Of a stretch of DNA of 10,422 nt, positions 1 to 6,565 are shown piece by piece. The notes below the pieces were generated by a model. That model was not told the DNA's origin. It did not search any database and worked only from the letters and a program-made list of their open reading frames with translations. Both the position numbers and the translations under genes were made by a program. The stretch comes from Clostridia bacterium (GTDB lineage Bacteria; Bacillota_A; Clostridia; Christensenellales; Aristaeellaceae): positions 1-10,422 of the forward strand of contig WRHG01000056.1 of assembly GCA_009783365.1 (NCBI GenBank). Direction: 5' to 3'. Positions within the stretch are counted from its first letter, which is position 1. Each line of letters opens with the position of its first letter.

Positions 1-750
1 CAGACCATGCCCAAAAAAGCCTATCTGTACGGCGTCCCCATCGAATTCTATCGCAGGCTCCGGATTCGCCGCTATGGTTTCCACGGCACCAGTCACCGCT
101 ATGTAAGCAAGCGGGTTTGCGAATTCCTGGGCCTGGACCGGGCAAAGACCCGCGTGATCACCTGCCATTTGGGCAACGGTTCCAGCTTGGCGGCTGTGGA
201 TTGCGGCAAGTGCGTGGACACGAGCATGGGCCTCACCCCCCTGGAGGGTCTGATTATGGGTACCCGTTCCGGAAACCTGGACCCGGCGGTGGTGCAGTTC
301 ATCGCCAACAACGAAAACATGACCGTGGATCAGGTGCTGGACTTGCTAAATAAGAAGAGCGGCCTGTTGGGGCTAAGCGGTAAGAGCAGCGATATGCGAG
401 ATATCGACGCCGCATGCAATCAGGGGGATGAGGACTGCATCGTGGCCCGGGACATGCTGGTGGCCAGCGTACGGAAATACATAGGCGCGTATGCGGCGGT
501 TATGAACGGCGTAGATGTGATTGTATTTACGGCGGGTATCGGCGAAAACAACATCCAGCTCCGAAGGATGATCATGGATGGTTTTGAATACCTGGGCGCC
601 AAGCTGGATACAAACAGGAACGAAACACGCAGTGAGGCGGTGATCTCTGCGGATGACAGCAAGGTTAAAATCGTGGTGATCCCTACGGACGAAGAAATCG
701 TAATCGCCAGGGATACGCTGGCCATCATAACGGGGGCAGCCATAGAATAG
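1..750 (+). CDS. ackA: Acetate kinase, C-terminal part (5' end outside window)
   Basis: Acetate kinase makes ATP and acetate from acetyl phosphate, the last step of the phosphotransacetylase - acetate kinase pathway, in the cytoplasm. The frame is open from base 1 and begins with QTMP, which belongs to the family's FHQTMP segment, so roughly the first 150 of about 400 residues are missing. Visible hallmarks are FHGTSH (active-site histidine, bases 82-99), GNGSS, the MGTRSGNLDP segment with the catalytic arginine, FTAGIGENN near the C-terminus, and DEEIVIARDT with the conserved glutamate. The catalytic aspartate before FHQTMP lies outside the window. The ATG at base 7 is internal, not the start. 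The frame ends normally at TAG 748-750. The next gene has its own promoter, so ackA probably ends a separate transcription unit, perhaps with pta upstream. Identification is firm; the truncation is due to the window edge. Confidence 0.97.
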   Translation, partial: QTMPKKAYLYGVPIEFYRRLRIRRYGFHGTSHRYVSKRVCEFLGLDRAKTRVITCHLGNGSSLAAVDCGKCVDTSMGLTPLEGLIMGTRSGNLDPAVVQFIANNENMTVDQVLDLLNKKSGLLGLSGKSSDMRDIDAACNQGDEDCIVARDMLVASVRKYIGAYAAVMNGVDVIVFTAGIGENNIQLRRMIMDGFEYLGAKLDTNRNETRSEAVISADDSKVKIVVIPTDEEIVIARDTLAIITGAAIE

Positions 751-776
751 CGGGGGTATGGGACGGAATGGCTGCC
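735..776 (+). repeat. Inverted repeat over the ackA stop codon
   Basis: GGCAGCCAT (735-743) and ATGGCTGCC (768-776) are perfect 9-base complementary arms, separated by 24 bases that include the ackA stop codon. As RNA this would form a long-loop hairpin at the end of the ackA message. There is no run of T directly after it, so it is not a standard intrinsic terminator. It may be an imperfect terminator, a 3'-end stabilising stem, or chance. Confidence 0.35.
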
Positions 777-827
777 GCCTTATGAAAATTGTTGGTTGTT
801 TATTTCTCAATCCCGGCTCCTAAACAG

Positions 828-856
828 TTGACAAACCCGGAGGCTGACCGTATAAT
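828..856 (+). promoter_or_regulatory. Perfect consensus sigma-A promoter for yceD-rpmF
   Basis: TTGACA at 828-833 and TATAAT at 851-856 are separated by exactly 17 bases, a full match to the housekeeping sigma factor consensus. Transcription should begin near the G at 862-863. That leaves only about 22 bases before the favoured yceD start at 885, enough for the GAGGAGG ribosome binding site at 872-878 and little else. The promoter lies inside the longest open version of the yceD frame, which could be extended back to 789, and so rules that long version out. Confidence 0.88.
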
Positions 857-884
857 ACATTGGTCCCGTTTGAGGAGGATGAAG

Positions 885-1430
885 GTGCTGGATGTTTCAA
901 ACGCGTTGTTAACGCCGGGTACGTCCTTTCCTTTTACGGCGAAGGCCAGCCTTCCCCCTCAGGACGTAATGGGCGAAACGGTCACGATCGATGAAATCGC
1001 GCTGGAGGGCGTTTATACGGCGCTTCAGGATGCGGTTCATCTGAGAGGGATGCTGTGCGCCATGGTGCGCGGGTTATGCGCCCGGTGCTTGAAACCGGCG
1101 GAGTTATCCCTTGAAATACCATTTGCAGAGGCCTTCCGCAAGGATGCCGACGAGTGGCAAGGCGAGGATTTCCGCTATGAGGGGCATACCGTTTCGCTGG
1201 ACCAACTGGTACTGACGCTTGTAACACTGAACCTGCCCATGCGATTCCTCTGCAAGGCGGATTGTGATGGAAGGAAAGAATTACAAGCCGGGCAGGTGGT
1301 CGTTTCCAAGGGCTCGTGCGAAGATGGAACGCCTGTTCAGCGTCCTTTTGAAGCATTGCAGCGCTTGCTGAAAAAGGAGGAAGCCTTCCCGGGGCGAAGC
1401 CGCGGAGAGGCTGACAAAGAGGAGGTGTAG
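885..1430 (+). CDS. yceD: YceD/DUF177 family protein
   Basis: This is a member of the DUF177 (YceD) family, small proteins nearly always encoded directly before rpmF. Family members have been linked to 23S rRNA or large-subunit biogenesis, but the biochemical role is not well defined. With the GTG start at 885 it has 181 residues. The N-terminus reads [11 protein letters not shown], and the family CxRC motif is present as CARC (C65, C68) followed by [15 protein letters not shown] second cysteine pair occurs in CKADC (C123, C127). The CPxCGxNLN block that usually follows in Gram-positive members is not recognisable; only C145 remains. Start choice: GGAGG at 874-878 touches the ATG at 879 but sits 6 bases before the GTG at 885, so 885 is preferred; 879 would add two residues. 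It shares a transcript with rpmF, whose ribosome binding site overlaps its 3' end. The family call is secure, the exact start less so. Confidence 0.85.
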   Translation: MLDVSNALLTPGTSFPFTAKASLPPQDVMGETVTIDEIALEGVYTALQDAVHLRGMLCAMVRGLCARCLKPAELSLEIPFAEAFRKDADEWQGEDFRYEGHTVSLDQLVLTLVTLNLPMRFLCKADCDGRKELQAGQVVVSKGSCEDGTPVQRPFEALQRLLKKEEAFPGRSRGEADKEEV

Positions 1431-1432
1431 AG

Positions 1433-1630
1433 ATGGCTCTTCCCAAAGGTAAAGTATCCAAGGCCCGTGGACGCAGCCGCCGCGCCCATTGGAAGCTGAG
1501 TTTGCCCGGCATCGTGGAATGTCCGCAATGCCACAAAAAAAAGCTTTCCCACCGCGTATGTAAGCATTGCGGCTACTACAAGGGCGTTCAAGTGGTTGAC
1601 ATGACCGAGAACAAGAAGGAAAAGGCGTAA
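1433..1630 (+). CDS. rpmF: 50S ribosomal protein L32
   Basis: L32 is a small protein of the large ribosomal subunit. The 65-residue product begins [21 protein letters not shown], the standard bacterial L32 N-terminus (the initiator Met is normally removed). It carries two CxxC pairs (C30/C33 in CPQC and C43/C46 in CKHC), so this is the zinc-binding, C+ form rather than the cysteine-free paralogue some bacteria use under zinc starvation. The start ATG follows AGGAGGT at about 1420-1426 with good spacing and lies 2 bases after the yceD stop, so the two genes are translationally adjacent and should be co-transcribed from the 828-856 promoter. plsX and fabH, which follow rpmF in many bacteria, are absent here; the valS leader comes next. 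Confidence 0.98.
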   Translation: MALPKGKVSKARGRSRRAHWKLSLPGIVECPQCHKKKLSHRVCKHCGYYKGVQVVDMTENKKEKA

Positions 1631-1677
1631 CGCCGTTTACAACCCTTTCGGGTGTGGAATGGCATACGCTTTCATTG

Positions 1678-1934
1678 CCCCATGATCAAGAGGAGTACGC
1701 GCTCTGTCCCCCAGAGAGAACGACCCGCCGGCTGAAAGGTTGTTTGGATTGGCGGGAGCGCGGAAAGTCGCTTGGGAGGGTATGGGATGAACGGCGCGGC
1801 CGGCAGGCTTCGCTTTCAGTTCCGTCGGGTCCGCCCGATATAGCGTGTTGAGGCGTTTGCCCGGGCAGGCGCAAATAAAGGTGGTACCACGGAGCTGCTC
1901 CGTCCTTTGGATGGCGGCGGCTCCTGTTCTATTG
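1678..1934 (+). promoter_or_regulatory. T-box leader, valine specifier, controlling valS
   Basis: A T-box riboswitch senses uncharged tRNA and permits transcription of the downstream gene. Stem I closes with CCCAT 1679-1683 against ATGGG 1782-1786. The specifier loop has AGTA at 1694-1697 opposite GAAA + GTC; the GTC codon at 1767-1769 matches valine and valS. A 7-bp helix above it pairs 1698-1704 with 1756-1762. AGAGAG is at 1713-1718, and the distal stem pairs 1719-1725 with 1738-1744. A stem II-like hairpin is TCGGG 1825-1829 / CCCGA 1834-1838. Stem III pairs 1853-1860 with 1865-1872 around a CCGG loop. The antiterminator pairs AAAGG 1877-1881 with CCTTT 1904-1908, with the 7-base bulge TGGTACC (1882-1888); TGGT fits the ACCA end of tRNA-Val. 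A mutually exclusive terminator follows. It fills most of the 319-base rpmF-valS gap. No convincing promoter of its own was found at 1631-1677. Confidence 0.93.
1891..1934 (+). terminator. T-box terminator hairpin before valS
   Basis: The 5' arm 1891-1905 pairs over 15 positions, including wobble pairs, with 1909-1924. There is one bulged C at 1915 and a TTT loop at 1906-1908. An imperfect T-rich stretch follows at 1925-1934. The 5' arm contains the whole inner helix of the antiterminator, so the two folds exclude each other as expected for a T-box. The weak T tract suggests some read-through in the off state. Confidence 0.78.
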
Positions 1935-1949
1935 TAAGGGAGGAATGGC

Positions 1950-4610
1950 ATGATGGAGAAAGAACACGATTCCCGGGTCATGGAAAAGGTATATGCCCCT
2001 CGGCTCATTGAAGACAAGCTTTATCACATGTGGGAGGAAGGCGGCGCCTTTGCGGCCCGGCGGATAGCAGGCAAGACGCCGTATACGATTGTGATGCCGC
2101 CGCCCAATATTACCGGGCAGCTTCACATGGGCCATGCCATGGATTGCATCATTCAGGACGCGCCCACCCGGTATCACCGGATGAAAGGCGACCCAACCCT
2201 ATGGCTGCCGGGTACGGACCACGCGTCCATCGCCACGGAAGTGAAAATCGTTGAACAGATGGCGGAGGAGGGACTAACCAAGGAGGATGTGGGGCGGGAC
2301 GGCTTTTTGAAGAGGGCCTGGAAGTGGAAGGAAGAATATGGCGGACGGATAAACCGGCAGCAGCGCAGGCTGGGCGCCAGCTGCGACTGGAGCCGGGAAC
2401 GCTTTACCATGGACGAAGGCTGCAACGAGGCCGTACGCGAGGTTTTTGTGCGTCTGTACGAAAAGGGCTTGATCTACCGGGGGGATCGAATCATCAACTG
2501 GTGCCCGGTGTGCAGAACCGCTCTTTCGGACGCGGAAGTGGAGTATGAGGAACAGGCAAGCCACCTATGGCATATCCGTTATCCCGCGGCGGATGGCGGT
2601 CCGGGGGTGGTGGTTGCCACCACCCGACCGGAGACCATGCTGGGAGACACCGGCGTGGCTGTGAATCCGGCGGATGAGCGGTATCGCGCCCTGGTGGGAC
2701 AGAAGGTGGTATTGCCCCTAATGAACAGGCAAATACCCGTGGTGGCGGACGGCTATGTGGACATGGCCTTCGGTACAGGCGCAGTAAAAATGACGCCGGC
2801 CCATGATCCCAACGACTTTGAGGTGGCGCAGCGGCACGGCTTGGAAGTGCTGCGGGTAACCAACGACGACGGATCCATGAACGGGAACGCAGGAGCCTTT
2901 GCGGGCATGACGGCCGCCCACTGCCGAAAGGCTGTGGTAGAAACGCTGGAGGGGCAGGGGCTGCTTGTCAAGGTGGAGGATTATACCCACAATGTGGGTA
3001 CCTACTACCGCTGTCATCAAACAGTAGAGCCACTTGTAAGCCGCCAGTGGTTTGTGAAGATGGAACCCTTGGCAAAGCCTGCCATCGAGGCGGCAAAGAG
3101 CGGCAAGATCCGGTTTGTGCCGGAGCGGTTTGCCAAGACCTACTATAACTGGATGGAAAACATCCGGGACTGGTGTATCAGCCGGCAGCTTTGGTGGGGG
3201 CACAGGATCCCGGCCTGGTACTGTGACGCTTGCGGAGAAACCCTGGTACGAAAGGAAGAGCCTGAGGCCTGCCCCAAGTGCGGGGCGACCTGCCTGCGTC
3301 AGGATGAGGATGTGCTGGACACCTGGTTCTCTTCCGCTCTGTGGCCTTTCAGTACCTTGGGTTGGCCCCATGAAACAGAGGACTTATCATACTTTTATCC
3401 AACCAGCATGTTGGTGACGGGTTATGATATCATTTTTTTCTGGGTGGCCCGGATGATATTCAGCGGTATCGAGCAGATGGGCGACATCCCCTTTCATACG
3501 GTGCTCATTCATGGTCTGGTGCGGGATGACAAGGGGCGCAAGATGAGCAAGAGCCTTGGGAACGGAGTGGATCCGTTGGAGGTGATTGATCGTTATGGAG
3601 CGGACGCCCTGCGATTTTCCCTGGTTATGGGTGTGAGCCCCGGCAATGACACCCGCTTTTCTACGGAGAAGGTAGAAAGCGCCCGAAATTTCGCCAACAA
3701 GGTATGGAACGCCTCCCGGTTTGTGCTGATGAACATCGGGGAAAGGGAGGAGATCGACCCGGCCATGCTCACCCTTCCGGATCGGTGGATTTTAAGCCGC
3801 TTTCAAAAAGCGGTGCGGGAGATCGGCGATCATATGGAAGAAGCCGATTTCGGCTTGGCGGCGCAGAAAATATATGATTTTGCCTGGGACGAATTTTGCG
3901 ACTGGTATATAGAATTGAGCAAGGGCCGGCTCGCGGCGGCCGGCGGCGGGGAGGCGGGCGGAAGTGCGCGCGCAGTGCTGCTTTATGTGTTGGAGGGCTT
4001 ACTGAAGCTGTTGCATCCCTTCATGCCATTCCTGACCGAAGAGGTGTATCAGCACTTGCCCGGCGTCCGGGGCATGCTGATTACGGCTCAATGGCCTGCC
4101 TGTCGGGAAGCGTTTGATTTTGTTGAGGAAGAACGGCAAATGGAAGGGCTGATGGAGATCATTCGCGCCATCCGCAACCTGCGGGCTGAAATGAATGTAA
4201 GGCCCGGTAAACGCATTCATGTGACATTGATCCCCGAAGGCGGCTGGGAGGATGTGCTGGTTCTGGCGGAGCCTTATATTCAGCGTTTGGCGGGCGGCAG
4301 CGGCGTAACGCTGGCCGCCAGGGAGGCGACGTCTTCCGAAAAGACCGTCAGCGCCGTTTGCGCGGCGGGAGAGATTCGCATCCCCTTGGGAGACCTGGTG
4401 GATTTTGCGCAAGAAATCACCCGTTTAGAGAAGGAAGCCGCCAATTTGCAGCAGGAAATCAGCCGGTGTGAAGGCAGGCTCAGCAATCAGGGCTTCATGG
4501 GCAAGGCGCCGAAAGCCTTGGTGGAGCAGGAAAAAGAAAAGTTAAAAACCAACCGGAGCATGCTTTCCTCCCTGGAGGAACGGATCGCAGAACTCCGGAG
4601 CCACCTGTAA
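1950..4610 (+). CDS. valS: Valyl-tRNA synthetase
   Basis: This class I aminoacyl-tRNA synthetase attaches valine to tRNA-Val in the cytoplasm. The 886-residue length is normal for bacterial ValRS. The HIGH-type motif is HMGH (residues 59-62) in PPPNITGQLHMGHA, and KMSKS is at 531-535. The CP1 editing domain, which clears mischarged threonine, shows TTRPETMLGDTG from residue 224. Two cysteine pairs suggest bound zinc: C185/C188 (WCPVC) and C425/C428 with C441/C444 (CDAC, CPKC). DVLDTWFSSALWPFSTLGWP-type sequence is typical of ValRS rather than IleRS. The C-terminal 70 residues or so are rich in Glu, Lys and Leu and look like the ValRS coiled-coil arm that contacts tRNA. GGGAGG at 1938-1943 serves ATG 1950; the adjacent ATG 1953 is an alternative. 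Expression is controlled by the preceding T-box, so low charged tRNA-Val should raise it. No damage is seen. Confidence 0.98.
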   Translation: MMEKEHDSRVMEKVYAPRLIEDKLYHMWEEGGAFAARRIAGKTPYTIVMPPPNITGQLHMGHAMDCIIQDAPTRYHRMKGDPTLWLPGTDHASIATEVKIVEQMAEEGLTKEDVGRDGFLKRAWKWKEEYGGRINRQQRRLGASCDWSRERFTMDEGCNEAVREVFVRLYEKGLIYRGDRIINWCPVCRTALSDAEVEYEEQASHLWHIRYPAADGGPGVVVATTRPETMLGDTGVAVNPADERYRALVGQKVVLPLMNRQIPVVADGYVDMAFGTGAVKMTPAHDPNDFEVAQRHGLEVLRVTNDDGSMNGNAGAFAGMTAAHCRKAVVETLEGQGLLVKVEDYTHNVGTYYRCHQTVEPLVSRQWFVKMEPLAKPAIEAAKSGKIRFVPERFAKTYYNWMENIRDWCISRQLWWGHRIPAWYCDACGETLVRKEEPEACPKCGATCLRQDEDVLDTWFSSALWPFSTLGWPHETEDLSYFYPTSMLVTGYDIIFFWVARMIFSGIEQMGDIPFHTVLIHGLVRDDKGRKMSKSLGNGVDPLEVIDRYGADALRFSLVMGVSPGNDTRFSTEKVESARNFANKVWNASRFVLMNIGEREEIDPAMLTLPDRWILSRFQKAVREIGDHMEEADFGLAAQKIYDFAWDEFCDWYIELSKGRLAAAGGGEAGGSARAVLLYVLEGLLKLLHPFMPFLTEEVYQHLPGVRGMLITAQWPACREAFDFVEEERQMEGLMEIIRAIRNLRAEMNVRPGKRIHVTLIPEGGWEDVLVLAEPYIQRLAGGSGVTLAAREATSSEKTVSAVCAAGEIRIPLGDLVDFAQEITRLEKEAANLQQEISRCEGRLSNQGFMGKAPKALVEQEKEKLKTNRSMLSSLEERIAELRSHL

Positions 4611-4613
4611 GCC

Positions 4614-5579
4614 ATGGATAATGGACGGACAGCGAGAGCCTTTTCGCACTTGCCCGTGATGCTGCGGGAAGTTCTGGCCTGGATGCGGGTGGAATCCGAA
4701 GGCGTATATCTGGACGGCACAGTAGGCGGCGGCGGCCACAGCGAGGGAATCCTGTCCGCCGGCGAGGGCGTCACCCTCTACGGGATCGACCGGGATCCCG
4801 CGGCAGTCGCGGCGGCGCGGGATAGATTGGGGCATTACCCCGACTTTCATGCCATTCATGGGAACTTCCATGACGCCAAGGCGCTGCTGCGGAGGGAAGG
4901 GGCTCCGCCCCTCAATGCCGCGCTTTTGGACCTGGGCGTGAGCAGTCATCAGTTGGATACGCCTGGGCGCGGTTTCAGCTACCACGAATCAGCAGCTCTG
5001 GATATGCGCATGGACCCTTCCGGAGCCACGGGAGGCCAAACAGCCGCGGAATACTTAGCCAATGTAAGTCCGCAAGAATTTCGCAGAGTCCTTGCTGAGT
5101 ATGGAGAGGAAAAATGGGCTGCCCGCATCGCCCTGGTATTGGAGGAGCGAAGGCGGATGCGGCCGGTTCTCACCACCGGGGATCTGGTGGACATTGTGGA
5201 CGCGGCTATTCCCAAGGCCGTGCGTAGAAAAGACAGCGGGCATCCAGCCCGCAGAACCTTTCAAGCGGTGCGCATCGCTGTCAATGATGAACTGGACCCC
5301 CTTGAAAGCGCCCTCAGGGACATCGTGTCCATGCTCAAGCCGGAAGGAAGGCTCCTTGTGATTACCTTCCATTCCTTGGAAGACCGGGTTGTGAAATCTA
5401 CGTTCCGCAGCATGCAAAACCCCTGTACGTGCCCGCCAAGGGCGCCCCTGTGCACCTGCGGGAAGAAGCCTCTGGGAAGGGCGTTGGCGGGCGGCGCCGT
5501 GAGGCCCGGGGCGGAAGAGGTGAGCCGGAATCCCCGGGCGCGCAGCGCTGTGCTGCGGGTATTCCAAAGCCGGGGTTAA
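4614..5579 (+). CDS. rsmH: 16S rRNA (cytosine-1402-N4)-methyltransferase RsmH
   Basis: RsmH (MraW) uses S-adenosylmethionine to methylate N4 of cytidine 1402 (E. coli numbering) in the ribosomal P site. The 321-residue product has the family N-terminus SHLPVMLREVL, the SAM-binding DGTVGGGGHS motif (residues 34-43), YGIDRDP, LLDLGVSSHQLD, the RGFSY and LDMRMD segments, RRTFQAVRIAVNDEL, and LLVITFHSLEDRVVK near the C-terminus. It then has the usual cysteine-containing tail with PCTCPP. The start lies 3 bases after the valS stop; the only nearby ribosome site is a weak GGAG at 4597-4600 inside valS, suggesting translational coupling. In most bacteria rsmH sits in the division and cell-wall (dcw) cluster after mraZ and before ftsL. 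Here it is instead between valS and rsmI, with no mraZ or ftsL in sight. Identification is firm. Confidence 0.97.
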   Translation: MDNGRTARAFSHLPVMLREVLAWMRVESEGVYLDGTVGGGGHSEGILSAGEGVTLYGIDRDPAAVAAARDRLGHYPDFHAIHGNFHDAKALLRREGAPPLNAALLDLGVSSHQLDTPGRGFSYHESAALDMRMDPSGATGGQTAAEYLANVSPQEFRRVLAEYGEEKWAARIALVLEERRRMRPVLTTGDLVDIVDAAIPKAVRRKDSGHPARRTFQAVRIAVNDELDPLESALRDIVSMLKPEGRLLVITFHSLEDRVVKSTFRSMQNPCTCPPRAPLCTCGKKPLGRALAGGAVRPGAEEVSRNPRARSAVLRVFQSRG

Positions 5580-5601
5580 GGCCCTGGGAAAGGAGGTCAC
5601 A

Positions 5602-6465
5602 GTGCCGACGCTTTATGTGGTAGCCACCCCCATCGGAAACCTGGGGGACATGACGCCCAGAGCCGTTGAAACGCTAAAAAACGTCGGTTTGATCGCGGCG
5701 GAGGATACGCGGACAACCCAAAAACTGTTGAGCGTCTTTGGCATTGCCACGCCTATGACCAGCTGCCATGAGCACAATGAAAAAAGCAAGGCGGCCCGGA
5801 TTGTTCGGCGTATGGTCGAGACGGCTATGGATGTGGCTCTCACCACCGACGCCGGAACGCCTTGTATCAGCGATCCGGGCAGTCTACTGGTACGGGAGGC
5901 CGTGCAAGCAGGCTTGGAAGTTCTCGCGGTGCCGGGCCCAGCGGCCCTTACGGCGGCCCTAAGCGTCAGCGGCGTCCCTGTGGAGGAATTTACCTTCTAT
6001 GGCTTTTTACCCAGGGGAAAGGGCGAGTTGAAGGATAAGCTGCATGACATGAGGGCGAAGTCCAAAGCGGCGGTTGTTCATGAGTCTCCGCACCGGGTGG
6101 CGGATCTGCTCCGCTGTATCCGCGAAGCGCTGCCGAACACCTATGTCTGCTGCAGCTGTGATTTGACCAAGAGGTTTGAGCGTACCCTTCGGGGGCCTGT
6201 ATCAGAGGTGCTGGGAGCCATCGAGAATAACCCCAAGGCAGAGAAAGGGGAATATTGCCTGGTGCTGGTCTGGGGTAAGGAGGACCGGCCGGAGCCGCCG
6301 GATGGGTATGGCGTGGCAATGTCGCTGGAGGCGCGCCTGTTTGACGGATTGGTGGGCGGCCTATGCCTGCGGGAGAGCATGGATCAGCTCATTGGGATGG
6401 GTGAAAAGAAAAATGCGGTATACGCGGCCAGCCTGCGGCTCAAGGATTGGATGGGGGAGCGCTGA
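5602..6465 (+). CDS. rsmI: 16S rRNA (cytidine-1402-2'-O)-methyltransferase RsmI
   Basis: RsmI methylates the ribose of the same nucleotide, C1402, that RsmH methylates on the base; together they give m4Cm1402. The 287-residue product is a tetrapyrrole-methylase-fold protein of normal length. Motifs in order: YVVATPIGNLGDMTPRA (residues 5-21), AEDTRTTQKLL (33-43), TTDAGTPCISDPG (81-93), VPGPAALTAAL (110-120), FYGFLPR (132-138), HESPHR (160-165), CDLTKRFE (186-193) and KGEYCLVL (215-222). A small helical C-terminal domain of about 45 residues follows, as in other RsmI proteins. The start is GTG 5602, fixed by a full-length AAGGAGGTCA ribosome site at 5590-5599 and by the VVATPIGNLG block beginning five residues in. 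The 22-base gap to rsmH, with no terminator, supports one operon. Confidence 0.97.
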   Translation: MPTLYVVATPIGNLGDMTPRAVETLKNVGLIAAEDTRTTQKLLSVFGIATPMTSCHEHNEKSKAARIVRRMVETAMDVALTTDAGTPCISDPGSLLVREAVQAGLEVLAVPGPAALTAALSVSGVPVEEFTFYGFLPRGKGELKDKLHDMRAKSKAAVVHESPHRVADLLRCIREALPNTYVCCSCDLTKRFERTLRGPVSEVLGAIENNPKAEKGEYCLVLVWGKEDRPEPPDGYGVAMSLEARLFDGLVGGLCLRESMDQLIGMGEKKNAVYAASLRLKDWMGER

Positions 6466-6527
6466 TGATCCGCCCTCCTGCCGATCATTAGCGCAGTTTG
6501 ACGCAGCCATTGTGAGCATTGGACGAA

Positions 6528-6542
6528 ATGTGCGGCGCACAT
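6528..6542 (+). repeat. Small perfect hairpin between rsmI and the hydrolase gene
   Basis: ATGTGC (6528-6533), loop GGC, then GCACAT (6537-6542) is a perfect 6-base inverted repeat in the 100-base gap between rsmI and the next gene. A second weaker pair, ATGATC (6466-6471) with GATCAT (6484-6489), lies directly after the rsmI stop. Neither is followed by a T run, so neither looks like an intrinsic terminator. An operator or an RNA-processing element is possible but unsupported. Confidence 0.3.
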
Positions 6543-6565
6543 CAACACCATGAAAGGATAGGCCG

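Noticed and set aside
982..1536. A 184-codon minus-strand frame opposite yceD and rpmF
   Set aside because: Antisense to two recognised genes; composition is Pro/Arg-rich as in shadow frames.
1624..1653. Two small hairpins after rpmF (GGCG-TAA-CGCC and ACCC-TTTC-GGGT) as a terminator
   Set aside because: Only 4-bp stems and no T run follow, so this is not enough for an intrinsic terminator.
1636..1668. Possible promoter for the valS T-box: TTTACA (1636-1641) with CATACG (1663-1668)
   Set aside because: The spacer would be 21 bases and the -10 box matches at only three positions. A promoter is expected about here, but none can be supported; read-through from rpmF is also possible.
2718..3371. 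A 217-codon open frame on the minus strand inside valS
   Set aside because: It lies wholly antisense to intact valS, matches no family I recognise, and is the kind of frame expected opposite GC-rich coding sequence.
5055..5600. A 181-codon minus-strand frame opposite rsmH
   Set aside because: Antisense to a firmly identified gene, with low-complexity Pro/Arg/His-rich translation and no ribosome site.
6466..6492. An eight-codon mini-frame (ATG 6466 to TAG) directly after the rsmI stop
   Set aside because: No ribosome site of its own and no recognisable leader-peptide content; most likely chance.
6498..6526. TTGACG at 6498-6503 as the -35 box of a promoter for the hydrolase gene
   Set aside because: The bases 17 positions downstream (GGACGA) bear no resemblance to a -10 box, and nearby alternatives are no better.
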